Source: Candidatus Dactylopiibacterium carminicum (lineage in GTDB: Bacteria > Pseudomonadota > Gammaproteobacteria > Burkholderiales > Rhodocyclaceae). From it: a DNA stretch of 64,000 nt. Below the pieces are notes generated by a model. The model was not told where the DNA came from. It made no database searches and was given only the letters and a program-made list of their open reading frames with translations. The stretch lies in contig NZ_MDUX01000003.1 in the NCBI RefSeq assembly GCF_014736495.1, forward strand, positions 1 through 64,000, in the 5' to 3' direction. Shown piece after piece: positions 8,184 to 15,944 of this stretch. The translations under genes were made by a program, and so were the position numbers. Within the stretch, counting starts at the first letter, position 1; each line of letters begins with the position of its first letter.

Positions 8184-8845
8184 TGTACGCCAATTCACGC
8201 GACATCCGCAGTGCCCAGGAAGGGCCGCACGAGAAGTTGCTCCAACTGCTGACTCGGCAGCATGGTCAGGCTTTTCGCAAACCCGTAGCACCCTGGAATC
8301 AGGCCGCATTCGAATGCGCACTACGCGCCTGGGGAGGACAGTCGCCGCTGATTCTGGATGCCGGATGTGGCGTCGGGTGGAGCAGCCTGCATCTTGCGCG
8401 GACTTATCCGGATCATTTCGTGCTGGGGGTAGATCAAAGTCAGGATCGCATCCTGCGCGGCAAACCGGGCGAAATGCCGCCCAACCTGCATTTTGTTCGC
8501 GCCGATCTGGTCGACTTCTGGCGGCTGCTGCATGCGGCGGAAGTCCGGCTGGCACGCCACTTCATCCTGTATCCGAATCCTTGGCCGAAGATCGGGCAGC
8601 TGTCGCGCCGCTGGCATGCACATCCGGTGTTTCCGACTGTGTTGGCGCTGGGCGGTGTGCTGGAGTCACGCAGCAACTGGCGCATCTATCTCGAGGAGAT
8701 GGCGTTGGCGCTGGACTTCCTGCTGGGTGTCCAGGCTGGGGTGGAGACCTGGGTGCCCGTGCATGCGCAGACGCCTTTCGAGCGCAAATATCAGGATTCC
8801 GGTCAGCCCCTGTTCCGCCTCTGCGCCGACCTGGATTGCCGATGA
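8183..8845 (+). CDS. trmB: TrmB-like tRNA (guanine-N7)-methyltransferase
   Basis: A 220-residue SAM-dependent methyltransferase. Motif I DAGCGVGWSSLHLA binds SAM; LGVDQSQDRI and LHFVRADLVDFW follow, and the FILYPNPWPK segment is the TrmB signature (the usual form is FPDPWPK). TrmB methylates G46 in the tRNA variable loop. The N-terminus (YANSRDIRSAQEGPHEKL) differs from the classical TrmB, so this may be the divergent betaproteobacterial branch. It lies in a tight operon between dusC and a cysteine-cluster gene, giving two tRNA modification genes in a row. Confidence 0.85.
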   Translation: MYANSRDIRSAQEGPHEKLLQLLTRQHGQAFRKPVAPWNQAAFECALRAWGGQSPLILDAGCGVGWSSLHLARTYPDHFVLGVDQSQDRILRGKPGEMPPNLHFVRADLVDFWRLLHAAEVRLARHFILYPNPWPKIGQLSRRWHAHPVFPTVLALGGVLESRSNWRIYLEEMALALDFLLGVQAGVETWVPVHAQTPFERKYQDSGQPLFRLCADLDCR

Positions 8846-9198
8846 GCCTGCCCGATGATGAGCCTTGCCTGTCCTGCGGCGCCTGCTGTGCCAGCCTGCG
8901 CGTGAGTTTCCATCACAGTCAGTTGCTGTCCGAGGGCGGCTACGTGCCGGACGTGCTGGCCAATGCCGAAACCTGCACTACCTGGCGCATGCGGGGGACC
9001 GACGAATCCCCGCCACGCTGCATGGCACTCGAGGGCTCGGTGGGGGATGCGGTTCGCTGCAGTATCTACGATTGCCGGCCTGATCCCTGCCGCGAATTCG
9101 CCCCGCATGGCCTCTACGGCATCAGCAACGCTGAATGCAGTCGTGTGCGCCGCCGTTACGGCCTATCGCCGCTCCCCGCACCTGAAGGACTGTCGTAG
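8842..9198 (+). CDS. YkgJ family cysteine-cluster protein
   Basis: A 118-residue protein of the YkgJ / zinc- or iron-chelating family (CxxCxxCC type). Visible cysteines include CLSCGACC near the N-terminus, then CTTW, RCMAL, RCSIYDCRPDPCREF and ECSRVRRRYGL, the usual family pattern. The metal and reaction are not established for most members. The ATG overlaps the trmB stop by four bases (ATGA), so dusC-trmB-ykgJ form one translationally coupled unit. Confidence 0.88.
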   Translation: MSLPDDEPCLSCGACCASLRVSFHHSQLLSEGGYVPDVLANAETCTTWRMRGTDESPPRCMALEGSVGDAVRCSIYDCRPDPCREFAPHGLYGISNAECSRVRRRYGLSPLPAPEGLS

Positions 9199-9296
9199 TC
9201 TTCCGTGCCAGTGCCAGCTTGTTGCGGCGCTGCAACTTGTTGTTCACCGCTGTGCCGTCTATCCAGAAAGAGGTAGTCAGCGCGAAGGGGAATCAC

Positions 9297-9860
9297 ATGG
9301 AACAGCTCTGGAACACGCCCGAGGCCACAAGCGTGGCATCCTCCGACAACGCTCCATTGCGTGCTGGCGAGCCCGCTCCGATGTTCTGCCTGCCAGACGC
9401 GGAAATGGACATGTTCGATCTTGGCGAGGTGCTGCGGGACAAACTCGTGGTGCTGCATTTCTATCCGCGCAATGCGATGCCCTCGAGCCAGAAGCAGGCC
9501 ATTGCGTTTTCCGAACGTGAGCGCGAGTTTGCCCGGCTGGGCGCCGCGGTGGCTGGCGTGAGTTTGGACGAGTGCCTGACGCATGCGGATTTCCGTGATG
9601 AGCACGGCATCTCGATAGCGTTGCTGTCGGATCCGGACGGCGAGGTATGCAGGCTTTACGGCGTGTGGCAGGATAGGACCATCGACGGCGTGATACGCCC
9701 GGCGGTGCACCGTGCCACCTTTGTGATCGACCGCGATGGCCTGTTGCTGCACGCCGACTACAATGTCGACCTGCGGTCCCACACTGCGGACCTGCTGGAT
9801 CTGTTGAAATCATTAGGGAGAAAGAATGGAAATCCTCAAGAACACCGTCGTCACGCTTGA
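9297..9860 (+). CDS. Bcp/PrxQ-like thioredoxin-fold protein lacking the peroxidatic cysteine
   Basis: A 187-residue AhpC-TSA/Bcp-type protein starting at ATG 9297 after an AAGGGG sequence. The fold markers are clear: RAGEPAPMFCLPD, LRDKLVVLHFYPRNAMPSSQK, then VAGVSLDECLTHADF and an RATFVIDRDG strand. In active Bcp enzymes the segment after FYP reads about TPGCT, with the peroxidatic cysteine; here it is MPSSQ, with Ser in place of Cys. Cysteines remain at FCLPD, DECL and EVCRL. It overlaps slyD by 35 bases. Peroxidase activity is doubtful; a redox-sensing or chaperone role is possible. Confidence 0.8.
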   Translation: MEQLWNTPEATSVASSDNAPLRAGEPAPMFCLPDAEMDMFDLGEVLRDKLVVLHFYPRNAMPSSQKQAIAFSEREREFARLGAAVAGVSLDECLTHADFRDEHGISIALLSDPDGEVCRLYGVWQDRTIDGVIRPAVHRATFVIDRDGLLLHADYNVDLRSHTADLLDLLKSLGRKNGNPQEHRRHA

Positions 9861-10308
9861 CTACACCGTGCGCGATCCGGAAGGCAACGTGGTCGATGAC
9901 GGTGCCAATCCGCTGGTCTATCTGCATGGCGGGTACGACGCCATCTTCCCCCTGCTCGAAGAAAAACTGCATGGCCTGAAAGTGGGCGAAAAGCTCAACA
10001 TCAAGCTGCAGCCGGACGATGCGTTCGGTGAATACGACGAGAGCCTGGTGCTCGTCGAGGACCGGGAGCTGTTCCCCTCCGATATCGAGGTCGGCATGGC
10101 CTTCGAGCGTGTGGGTGACGATGGCGAGGACGATATGGTCTTCCGCATCACCGATATCGCTGACAAGAAGGTCGTGGTCGACGGAAACCATCCGTTGGCT
10201 GGCATGGCGCTGGTCTTCGACGTGACCGTGCGCGAAGTGCGTCAGGCCACCACTGAAGAGCTGGACCATGGTCATGTGCATGGCCCGCACGGTCATCACC
10301 ACCACTGA
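9826..10308 (+). CDS. slyD: FKBP-type peptidyl-prolyl isomerase SlyD
   Basis: A 160-residue SlyD-type prolyl isomerase and metallochaperone. The split FKBP domain (VVTLDYTVRDPEGNVVDD, LVYLHGGYDAIFPLLEEKLHGLKVGEK) encloses the insert-in-flap chaperone domain (about residues 70-125), followed by HPLAGMALVFDVTVREVR. The C-terminal tail HGHVHGPHGHHHH is His-rich and binds nickel or zinc in SlyD proteins, delivering metal to hydrogenase or urease in other species. It begins inside the preceding peroxiredoxin-like gene and ends before a clear terminator, so the two are probably one operon. Confidence 0.95.
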   Translation: MEILKNTVVTLDYTVRDPEGNVVDDGANPLVYLHGGYDAIFPLLEEKLHGLKVGEKLNIKLQPDDAFGEYDESLVLVEDRELFPSDIEVGMAFERVGDDGEDDMVFRITDIADKKVVVDGNHPLAGMALVFDVTVREVRQATTEELDHGHVHGPHGHHHH

Positions 10309-10332
10309 TCGCCGGGGTCGGATGCAACACAG

Positions 10333-10359
10333 CAGGCCGCCATGTGCGGCCTGTTTTTT
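10333..10359 (+). terminator. Intrinsic terminator after slyD
   Basis: CAGGCCGC (10333-10340) and GCGGCCTG (10346-10353) form an eight-base-pair stem with a five-base loop, followed at once by six T residues. It closes the peroxiredoxin-like/slyD operon. Confidence 0.9.
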
Positions 10360-10464
10360 GCCGCCACCCCTGGGGGGCTGCGAGTCCCCATAGAGGAAGT
10401 GCGTAGGGGCCCTTTTGTCGGGAATGGTCGTTAAACTGGGCAACCCGACAGCATTGGAAATGCC

Positions 10465-11754
10465 ATGTTTGCGAATACTCCAGGCATAGAGACTTTCCAG
10501 TCGTTTGCCATTGCCCTGCTGCTCGGCGCCTTGATCGGCGTGGAGCACGAGAAGCACAAGGTCGATGCGCAAAAACCTTCCTTCGCCGGCATCCGCACCT
10601 TCGTGCTGCTGTCGGAGGCCGGCGCGCTGAGCGCCTGGCTGTCGCAGCAGACAGGAATATCCGGAATCTTTGCCGCTGCCCTGGCGGGGCTGGTGGGGTT
10701 GATCGTGGCCGCATACGTGCTGGAAAAACGCGCGGATGCGAGTTCTGTCGGCCTTACCACCGAGCTGGCGGCCCTGACGGCATTCCTGCTGGGGGCTGCC
10801 GTGATGTTCGGCCATGTGGCGATCGCCGTTGCACTGGCTGTGGTGAATACCTCATTGTTGGCATTCAAGGATCCTCTGCACGCCGCCGTACAGAAACTGG
10901 GCAAGGACGACATCTTTGCCGGTCTCAAACTGCTGATCGCCAGTTTCATCGTGTTGCCATTGCTGCCCTCGCAAACGGTGGATCCCTGGGATGCGCTCAA
11001 TCCCTACAAGCTATGGCTGCTCGTAACCCTGATCTCTGCCTTGTCACTGGTCGGTTACGTGGCCATTCGTTGGCTGGGGCCTGCACGTGGCGTGGCCGTC
11101 ACCGGGCTTACGGGTGGGCTGGTATCCTCGACCGCAACCACGTTGTCGCTGGCCCGAGAAAGTCGGCAGAAGGGCGACGCAGCCATGGACGATGCCTACG
11201 CTGGTGGCGTGTTGATCGCCTGGTCGGTGATGTTCGTACGTATCCTGGTGATGGTGGCGATCATCAATCCGGGGTTGATCCCGGTGATGCTCTGGCCTTT
11301 TGTCTTCATGCTGCTGGTGAACACCGGCTTCGCGCTGACCTACTACTGGCGCAGCCAGCGGTCTGCGCGACACCATCCGGCCAGTGTCAGCGAGGTTCCG
11401 CTGAAGAACCCGTTCAGCCTGTGGTCTGCCAGCAAGTTCGGCATGCTGTTCGCGGTGGTGCTGTTGCTGGTGGGCATCACACGCCAGCATTTTTCATCTT
11501 CAGGCATGGTGTTGGTGGCGATTCTGGCCGGCACCACCGATGTGGATGCGATCACCCTGTCGATGGCCGATCTGGCCCGTGAGGCTACCCACGTGCCGAT
11601 CGCATTGCAGGCGGTCGTGGCTGCGACGCTTTCCAATACTGTGGTCAAGGCCGGCATGACGATGCTGCTCGGTAGCCACGGGCTGGGTCGCCGCATGTTG
11701 CTGGCGACGCTGGCGGTGCTGGTGACAGGATTGCTGACGCTGCTCTGGCGCTGA
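10465..11754 (+). CDS. MgtC/SapB - DUF4010 family membrane protein
   Basis: A 429-residue multi-pass inner-membrane protein. The N-terminal part (about 10-135) is a MgtC/SapB-type domain with the family's ALLLGALIGVEHE and GIRTFVLLSEAGALSAWL; the C-terminal part (about 175-425) is DUF4010, with GARGVAVTG-like and TGLTGGLVSSTATTLSLA, ILAGTTDVDAITLSMADLA. About twelve hydrophobic helices are visible. MgtC proteins affect magnesium homeostasis and F-ATPase in pathogens; the substrate of DUF4010 proteins is not known. It stands alone between the slyD terminator and a convergent arsR-type gene. Confidence 0.85.
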   Translation: MFANTPGIETFQSFAIALLLGALIGVEHEKHKVDAQKPSFAGIRTFVLLSEAGALSAWLSQQTGISGIFAAALAGLVGLIVAAYVLEKRADASSVGLTTELAALTAFLLGAAVMFGHVAIAVALAVVNTSLLAFKDPLHAAVQKLGKDDIFAGLKLLIASFIVLPLLPSQTVDPWDALNPYKLWLLVTLISALSLVGYVAIRWLGPARGVAVTGLTGGLVSSTATTLSLARESRQKGDAAMDDAYAGGVLIAWSVMFVRILVMVAIINPGLIPVMLWPFVFMLLVNTGFALTYYWRSQRSARHHPASVSEVPLKNPFSLWSASKFGMLFAVVLLLVGITRQHFSSSGMVLVAILAGTTDVDAITLSMADLAREATHVPIALQAVVAATLSNTVVKAGMTMLLGSHGLGRRMLLATLAVLVTGLLTLLWR

Positions 11755-11760
11755 AATCGC

Positions 11761-12117
11761 TCAGCTGCGGCCGATCGTACCCAACTGGCGCTTGAGTGCC
11801 GTCGCGCTGGCGAACTGGCGTTCGACGATGCGGGCCACGTTACCACAGACGATGTCGCATAACTCGAAAGTCGCTTCGTCGGCGATGGCATAGAACACGC
11901 TGGTACCCTGCGCGCTGCGAGTGACCAGGCCGGCCTCGAACAGCAACGCCAGATGTTTGGATACGTTGGCCTGGCCGCAGCCCGTCAGCTCCGTGATCTG
12001 GCCCACATTCTTTTCGCCATCGCGCAGGGTATTGAGGATGCGGAGCCGCGTGGGCTCCGAAAGTGCACGGAAGTAGGCTGCGAGGTGGGTGAGGGCGGAG
12101 TCGTCCAGAGCTTGCAT
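11761..12117 (-). CDS. ArsR-family winged-helix transcriptional repressor
   Basis: A 118-residue dimeric regulator. The winged HTH (about 10-90) shows FRALSEPTRLRILNTL, the recognition-helix region GQITELTGCGQANVSKHLALL and the wing GLVTRSAQGTSVFYAI. Cysteines occur in the recognition region (TGCGQ) and near the C-terminus (ELCDIVCG). The C-terminal pair resembles thiol-based sensors of the BigR/SqrR type more than the CVCDL metal site of ArsR; this is inference. The ATG at 12117 gives the best family start although the frame is open to 12210. It is divergent from a DUF2892 gene, a pairing often seen with rhodanese/sulfide genes. Confidence 0.88.
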   Translation of the reverse strand: MQALDDSALTHLAAYFRALSEPTRLRILNTLRDGEKNVGQITELTGCGQANVSKHLALLFEAGLVTRSAQGTSVFYAIADEATFELCDIVCGNVARIVERQFASATALKRQLGTIGRS

Positions 12118-12449
12118 GATGTGACGTCTTTCCGGAAAGAGGGGCGCAGGGCGATATGGGCCATTGTAGCGTCGCCTCGGGAGGTTGCGCCGATTTGGCA
12201 ATATAACCATAGGGAGATATGGCGTGCGGTGATCTGTCGTGCTGCACTGCAGCCTTTCGGCAGGGTGAAAGAGCTTCTATCCTGAAGCAGGAGACTGCGC
12301 GATTCTGCGCAAATGCATGATCCAAGTGACGGCTGGCCTGCCGCCATGAGGCCTCAACGGTTTCTGCTTGTTGATGTGTATGCATCGGCAGGCATGAAAG
12401 GGGAAGCGGTCCCTCGATCGCAGCCCCCAATTCGCAAGGAGGAGACATC
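12118..12449. other. Intergenic region with candidate ArsR operator
   Basis: A 332-base divergent region between the ArsR-type gene and the DUF2892 gene. The only clear symmetry is CCATA (12207-12211), six bases, TATGG (12218-12222), set within AT-rich sequence (ATATAACCATAGGGAGATATGG). This is a plausible operator for the adjacent repressor, about 90 bases before its ATG. GGAGGAGA directly before 12450 is the ribosome site of the DUF2892 gene. No other gene is seen. Confidence 0.4.
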
Positions 12450-12707
12450 ATGAAGAGAAACGTCGGAGGAGTGGATCGCGCGCTGCGCGTGACGATCGGA
12501 CTTGCACTGGTGATTCTGGCGGCTATGGGAATCATCGGCGCATGGGGGTGGATCGGGTTGCTGCCGATAGCTACAGGGCTGGCCAGTTTCTGTCCGCTGT
12601 ATTCGATGATCGGCATCGACACCTGCCCGCCACCGCCCAAGAAGAGCTTGGAGTTCCGTGAAAACCTGCCGGAGAGCTTTCACAACGAAGTCAGCCACGG
12701 CAGTTGA
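12450..12707 (+). CDS. DUF2892 (YgaP-like) small membrane protein
   Basis: An 85-residue protein. MKRNVGGVDRALRVTIGLAL is the standard DUF2892 start, followed by two hydrophobic helices (about 14-32 and 36-55) and CPLYSMIGIDTCPP with two cysteines. The same domain forms the membrane part of YgaP, a membrane rhodanese. The C-terminal 25 residues are polar and extend past the domain. It is probably controlled by the divergent ArsR-family repressor, which would fit a sulfur- or thiol-stress function; this is inference from context. Confidence 0.85.
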   Translation: MKRNVGGVDRALRVTIGLALVILAAMGIIGAWGWIGLLPIATGLASFCPLYSMIGIDTCPPPPKKSLEFRENLPESFHNEVSHGS

Positions 12708-12717
12708 AGTTCCTCGT

Positions 12718-12743
12718 CTCCCGCCGGATCGTTTCGGCGGGAG
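12718..12743 (+). terminator. GC-rich hairpin after the DUF2892 gene
   Basis: CTCCCGCCG (12718-12726) pairs perfectly with CGGCGGGAG (12735-12743) around an eight-base loop. No T tract follows, so termination efficiency is uncertain. Confidence 0.45.
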
Positions 12744-12831
12744 GCGAACCTATTGGCGAGCCCCGCCTCCAATGGCAACATAGCGCATCGCCGTCGTGCG
12801 TTTCGCACGATCCCCCTACAGGAGTTACCCA

Positions 12832-13185
12832 ATGAATACCGTTGCAACCGAACTGCCGGATCCGATCCTCTTCACGGACGCCGCTGCCAACAAGGTCAAG
12901 GAATTGATCGACGAAGAGGGCAATACCGAACTCAAGCTGCGTGTTTTCGTCTCGGGCGGCGGCTGCTCAGGCTTCCAGTATGGCTTCACGTTCGATGAGG
13001 AAGTCAATGAAGACGACACCGAAATGAAGAAGAACGGCGTTACGCTGCTGATCGATTCGATGAGCTATCAGTATCTGGTCGGCGCAGAAATCGATTACAC
13101 CGACGGCCTGGAAGGCTCTCAGTTCGTGATCCGTAATCCGAACGCCACCACGACTTGCGGATGTGGTTCTTCGTTCTCGGTATGA
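12832..13185 (+). CDS. erpA: Iron-sulfur cluster insertion protein ErpA
   Basis: A 117-residue A-type Fe-S carrier that delivers clusters to apo-proteins such as IspG/IspH. The three conserved cysteines are present: [12 protein letters not shown] (one) and [10 protein letters not shown] (two, CGC). The HesB/IscA core, residues about 12-117, has [11 protein letters not shown] and [15 protein letters not shown]. The ATG at 12832 follows CAGGAG and gives the usual length; an upstream in-frame start at 12796 is less likely. It is followed by a bidirectional terminator and then the convergent M23 peptidase gene, an arrangement common in betaproteobacteria. Confidence 0.96.
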   Translation: MNTVATELPDPILFTDAAANKVKELIDEEGNTELKLRVFVSGGGCSGFQYGFTFDEEVNEDDTEMKKNGVTLLIDSMSYQYLVGAEIDYTDGLEGSQFVIRNPNATTTCGCGSSFSV

Positions 13186-13206
13186 GTGGCAGCCAACGCC
13201 ACAACG

Positions 13207-13236
13207 AAAAGGGCTCCCGTCGGGAGCCCTTTTTTA
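13207..13236. terminator. Bidirectional terminator between erpA and the M23 peptidase gene
   Basis: AAAAGGGCTCCCG, T, CGGGAGCCCTTTTTT forms a hairpin flanked by A and T runs. It can end erpA on the plus strand and the peptidase gene on the minus strand. Confidence 0.92.
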
Positions 13237-13251
13237 TTCCTGAAGAAAATA

Positions 13252-14583
13252 TCAATCCTTTTGAGCGACCTGCACCGAGGCGTTCTCCAGGCGTGCGATC
13301 AAACTGGCATTCTGAGCCTTGAAAGCCTGCAGGCGTCCTCCGGTCAGCGGCGGGCGTCCCGGCAGATCGACACGCATCGGATCCTGGTGAACGTTGTTCT
13401 TGCGGAACTCGTAATGCAGGTGCGGACCGGTTGCCCAGCCCGTTGCGCCTACAAAGCCGATCACATCGCCCTGGCTGACGGCTTGCCCTTTGCGCAAACC
13501 CTTGGCAAAACCGTTGAGGTGACCATAGGCAGTGGTGTAACCCCCGTCGTGTTTCAGGACGATGAAGTTGCCGTAGCCGCGCTGTGATCCCACGAATTCC
13601 ACCCGGCCATCGGACGAGGCACGAACCCGCGTGCCCGTCGGCGCAGCGAAATCGGTGCCGCGATGCGCACGGATATCCTTGAACAGCGGATGCTTGCGAT
13701 TGTTGCTGAAGCCCGATGAGATCCGTGTGAACTCCAGCGGGGAGCGCAGGAAACCCTTGCGCAGGCTTTGCCCGTTAGCGTCGAAATACGCCCCGCGGCC
13801 ATTGCCTTCGTCAAACCAGAAAGCGGTGTAGCGCTTGCCCGCGTTGACGAACTCCACGGCCTTGATGCGGCCGGATTTGAGTTGTTCTCCCCGGAATTCC
13901 ATTGATTCATACACCACCGTGAAGCGGTCATCGCGACGCAGGTCGGTATTGAAATCGATCTGGCTGGCGAAGATATCTGCCATGGACAGCGCCAGTGCGT
14001 CGGGTAACCCCTGCGCATCGGTCGCCGCAAACAGCGAACTCTGGATGCTGCCTTGTGCAAACTGTTCGGTTGTCTGCACGTCCAGCGTGTAATCCTCCAG
14101 CGCGAAATCGGTATCGCTGCCGCGCTGGATGCGCGTGGCCAGTTCACTGCCCGGCGAGCGTAGGCTCAGCCATGAAAGCGCCCCTTCCCGATCCGTCGCG
14201 GATTCGATGATCATGCCGGGGCGCAGGCGGCGCACGATGCGCGAGGCATCCGGATCGTTGATCAGGTAGGTGCGCAGAGCGGCATCATTGATGCCCAGTT
14301 CGGCCATCAGTGCGGGTACGGTATCGCCCGGGCGGATCTGGGCTTCGCGCATGAAGAGTTCGGGTTCCGTGCTGGCTTCTGCCTGTGCTTCGAGCGCGGC
14401 CAGTTCGATGACGACCGGGGTCTGCGTTTCACTGTTGCGGCCAGGGCTGCTGACCGCAATGGCTGTCACGGCGCCGGAGACGGCGAGGCAGAGACCGGCA
14501 ACGATGGCGAGGTTGGAACGGGAGCCGCGGAAGCGATGAAGCAAGGGCGATGAAACTGGTGGCGTGGGCGGCTGGTTCGTCAT
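13252..14583 (-). CDS. M23 family peptidoglycan DD-endopeptidase (MepM-like)
   Basis: A 443-residue membrane-anchored LytM/M23 metallopeptidase expected to cleave peptide crosslinks in the periplasm. One N-terminal membrane anchor (about residues 22-40, LAIVAGLCLAVSGAVTAIAV) is followed by an OapA/LysM-like region (about 75-150) and the M23 domain. Zinc ligands are present: HRGTDFAAPTG (H and D, about 307-311) and HLHYEF (about 390), with AYGHLNGF between. The start at 14583 is chosen because residues added by the upstream in-frame start at 14622 do not look like a signal region. In relatives this gene sits between erpA and tyrS; no tyrS is adjacent here. Confidence 0.93.
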   Translation of the reverse strand: MTNQPPTPPVSSPLLHRFRGSRSNLAIVAGLCLAVSGAVTAIAVSSPGRNSETQTPVVIELAALEAQAEASTEPELFMREAQIRPGDTVPALMAELGINDAALRTYLINDPDASRIVRRLRPGMIIESATDREGALSWLSLRSPGSELATRIQRGSDTDFALEDYTLDVQTTEQFAQGSIQSSLFAATDAQGLPDALALSMADIFASQIDFNTDLRRDDRFTVVYESMEFRGEQLKSGRIKAVEFVNAGKRYTAFWFDEGNGRGAYFDANGQSLRKGFLRSPLEFTRISSGFSNNRKHPLFKDIRAHRGTDFAAPTGTRVRASSDGRVEFVGSQRGYGNFIVLKHDGGYTTAYGHLNGFAKGLRKGQAVSQGDVIGFVGATGWATGPHLHYEFRKNNVHQDPMRVDLPGRPPLTGGRLQAFKAQNASLIARLENASVQVAQKD

Positions 14584-14986
14584 TGCGTGGTTCGGCCTGT
14601 GAATTTTCAAAAAGTGTAACAAGATTCGCGGGTTGCGCGTGAGCCAATACCGCCGTCCGGTGTGATTTCCAGTTTTTGCGGCAGACTCCCGCGCTAAACG
14701 ACCGCCACCTTCCGACGATGGTTCCGTACAGTCGAATGATGTCGCGCAAGGGTTGCGAGCAGCCGTTGCGAAAACTCACAGCTGCGTGCGTAGGGGAACT
14801 GGATGATTTGTTACGTTATGCAAAATAATCCATCCGGAAGGTACGCATTATCGCCGCGCTGTTGCTTGAGGGCATGTCGTGGCCGGCGGATTTGAGCGAA
14901 CTTTCCCTATGCCGTAGAGTCTTGCCTGGGGATTACAACCTTTGGGTTGTATCTTTTTCCATCCAATCGATTACAGGAGACAACTC
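14584..14986. other. Gene-free divergent region
   Basis: About 400 bases separate the M23 peptidase start from the secreted carbohydrate-binding gene. I see no convincing gene or strong inverted repeat. It should hold the promoters of both divergent genes; AT-rich sequence at 14805-14835 (TTTGTTACGTTATGCAAAATAATCC) is the best candidate, without a clear consensus pair. Confidence 0.4.
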
Positions 14987-15535
14987 ATGCAGAAGAAAAT
15001 CGCCATTGCCGCCTTTGCAACGTGGGGCATGTTCGTGGCGCCTGCCATGGCTGCAGGTGTGCTGCTCGAAGCCGAAGCGAATTCAGCGACCGGGGGCGGC
15101 AGTTTTACCATGGCTACCGACCGTGCGGCTACATCCGGCGGCAAGGCCCTGATTGGCTGGGATGCCGATGGGCAGTGGATCGAATGGGCCTTCGAGGCTC
15201 CAGAAGCCGGGGATTATCAGATCACGTTGCGCTACGCGTCCGGTCGTGGCTGGGATATCTGGCGCGAGCTCAAGCTCGATGGGCAGGTGCCGGGTGAGGC
15301 TTTTGCCAAGCTCACGCTGAAGACTACTGGTGGCTGGGGGCGTGCCGCTTCGGAATGGCAGAACCTTACGCTGGCCGGCGCCAATAGCCAGCCGCTGACG
15401 CTCAAACTCACCGCGGGCAAGCATGTGCTGCGGCTGACCAGCTTGGGCGGTGATGGTGCCAATGGTTCGGCTAACCTCGATGCTTTGGTGCTGAGCTCCA
15501 AGGGAACGGATCCGCAGACCCTGTTCAAGCCCTGA
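14987..15535 (+). CDS. Secreted carbohydrate-binding-module protein (CBM6/35-like)
   Basis: A 182-residue protein with a Sec signal peptide (MQKKIAIAAFATWGMFVAPAMAA, cleavage after AMA). The mature part is one jelly-roll module: LLEAEANSATGG, ALIGWDADGQWIEWAFEAPEAGDYQITLRYASG, KHVLRLTSLGG, GSANLDALVLS. This pattern (EAE start, WIEW, Y.L..RYA, N.D...L) is that of CBM6/CBM35-type domains, which bind uronic acids or other glycans. No catalytic domain is attached. The ATG at 14987 follows ACAGGAG. It fits with two other carbohydrate-related genes in this window, at 20 and 37 kb, although these are not linked to it. Confidence 0.75.
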   Translation: MQKKIAIAAFATWGMFVAPAMAAGVLLEAEANSATGGGSFTMATDRAATSGGKALIGWDADGQWIEWAFEAPEAGDYQITLRYASGRGWDIWRELKLDGQVPGEAFAKLTLKTTGGWGRAASEWQNLTLAGANSQPLTLKLTAGKHVLRLTSLGGDGANGSANLDALVLSSKGTDPQTLFKP

Positions 15536-15557
15536 TCCGGTCGGTTGTCCGAAATGC

Positions 15558-15582
15558 GAAGCCCGGCGTGGAGCCGGGCTTC
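15558..15582. terminator. Hairpin terminator after the CBM-protein gene
   Basis: GAAGCCCGGC (15558-15567) pairs with GCCGGGCTTC (15573-15582) around a five-base loop. It is followed by TTG only, so termination is moderate. It also lies downstream of the convergent RidA-like gene. Confidence 0.7.
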
Positions 15583-15587
15583 TTGTG

Positions 15588-15944
15588 TCATGCCTGCGCG
15601 GCAGTCACTGCAATCTCTACGCGCCAGTCGGGGTTGGCAAGACGGACGACCTGCACGCAGGCACGGGCGGGCGCGCAACCCGTTGGCAGCCAGGCTGTCC
15701 AGGCTTCGTTCATGCCTTCGTAGTCGGCCATGTCCACAAGATAGAGCGTCGCCATCAGCAGCCTGTCCTTTCCTGACCCAGCCTTCTCCAGCGTGGTTTC
15801 CAGCTGTTCGAGCATGCTGGTCGTTTGGGCACGGATGTCGCCAGCCTCGACGGCGGGCACTTCTACGGCGTGGATGAGGCCACAGAAGCCGGTGGCGTCG
15901 GCGTAGCGGACCGCCGGATTGAGGCGTTCAATGGGGTGGCTCAA
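15588..15944 (-). CDS. RidA-family protein (second copy)
   Basis: A 118-residue YjgF/RidA superfamily protein, distant from the copy at 3546. The central AGDIRAQTTSMLEQLETTLEKAGSGKDRLLMATLYLVDMADYEGMNEAW and the C-terminal PARACVQVVRLANPDWRVEIAVTA are typical; the substrate-binding arginine (PAR) is present. The N-terminal substrate loop (RYADATGFCGLIHAVEVP) differs from RidA proper, so this belongs to another subgroup with unknown substrate. It overlaps the dsbD stop by four bases and so is probably the last gene of a cutA-dsbD-ridA operon. Confidence 0.85.
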   Translation of the reverse strand: MSHPIERLNPAVRYADATGFCGLIHAVEVPAVEAGDIRAQTTSMLEQLETTLEKAGSGKDRLLMATLYLVDMADYEGMNEAWTAWLPTGCAPARACVQVVRLANPDWRVEIAVTAAQA

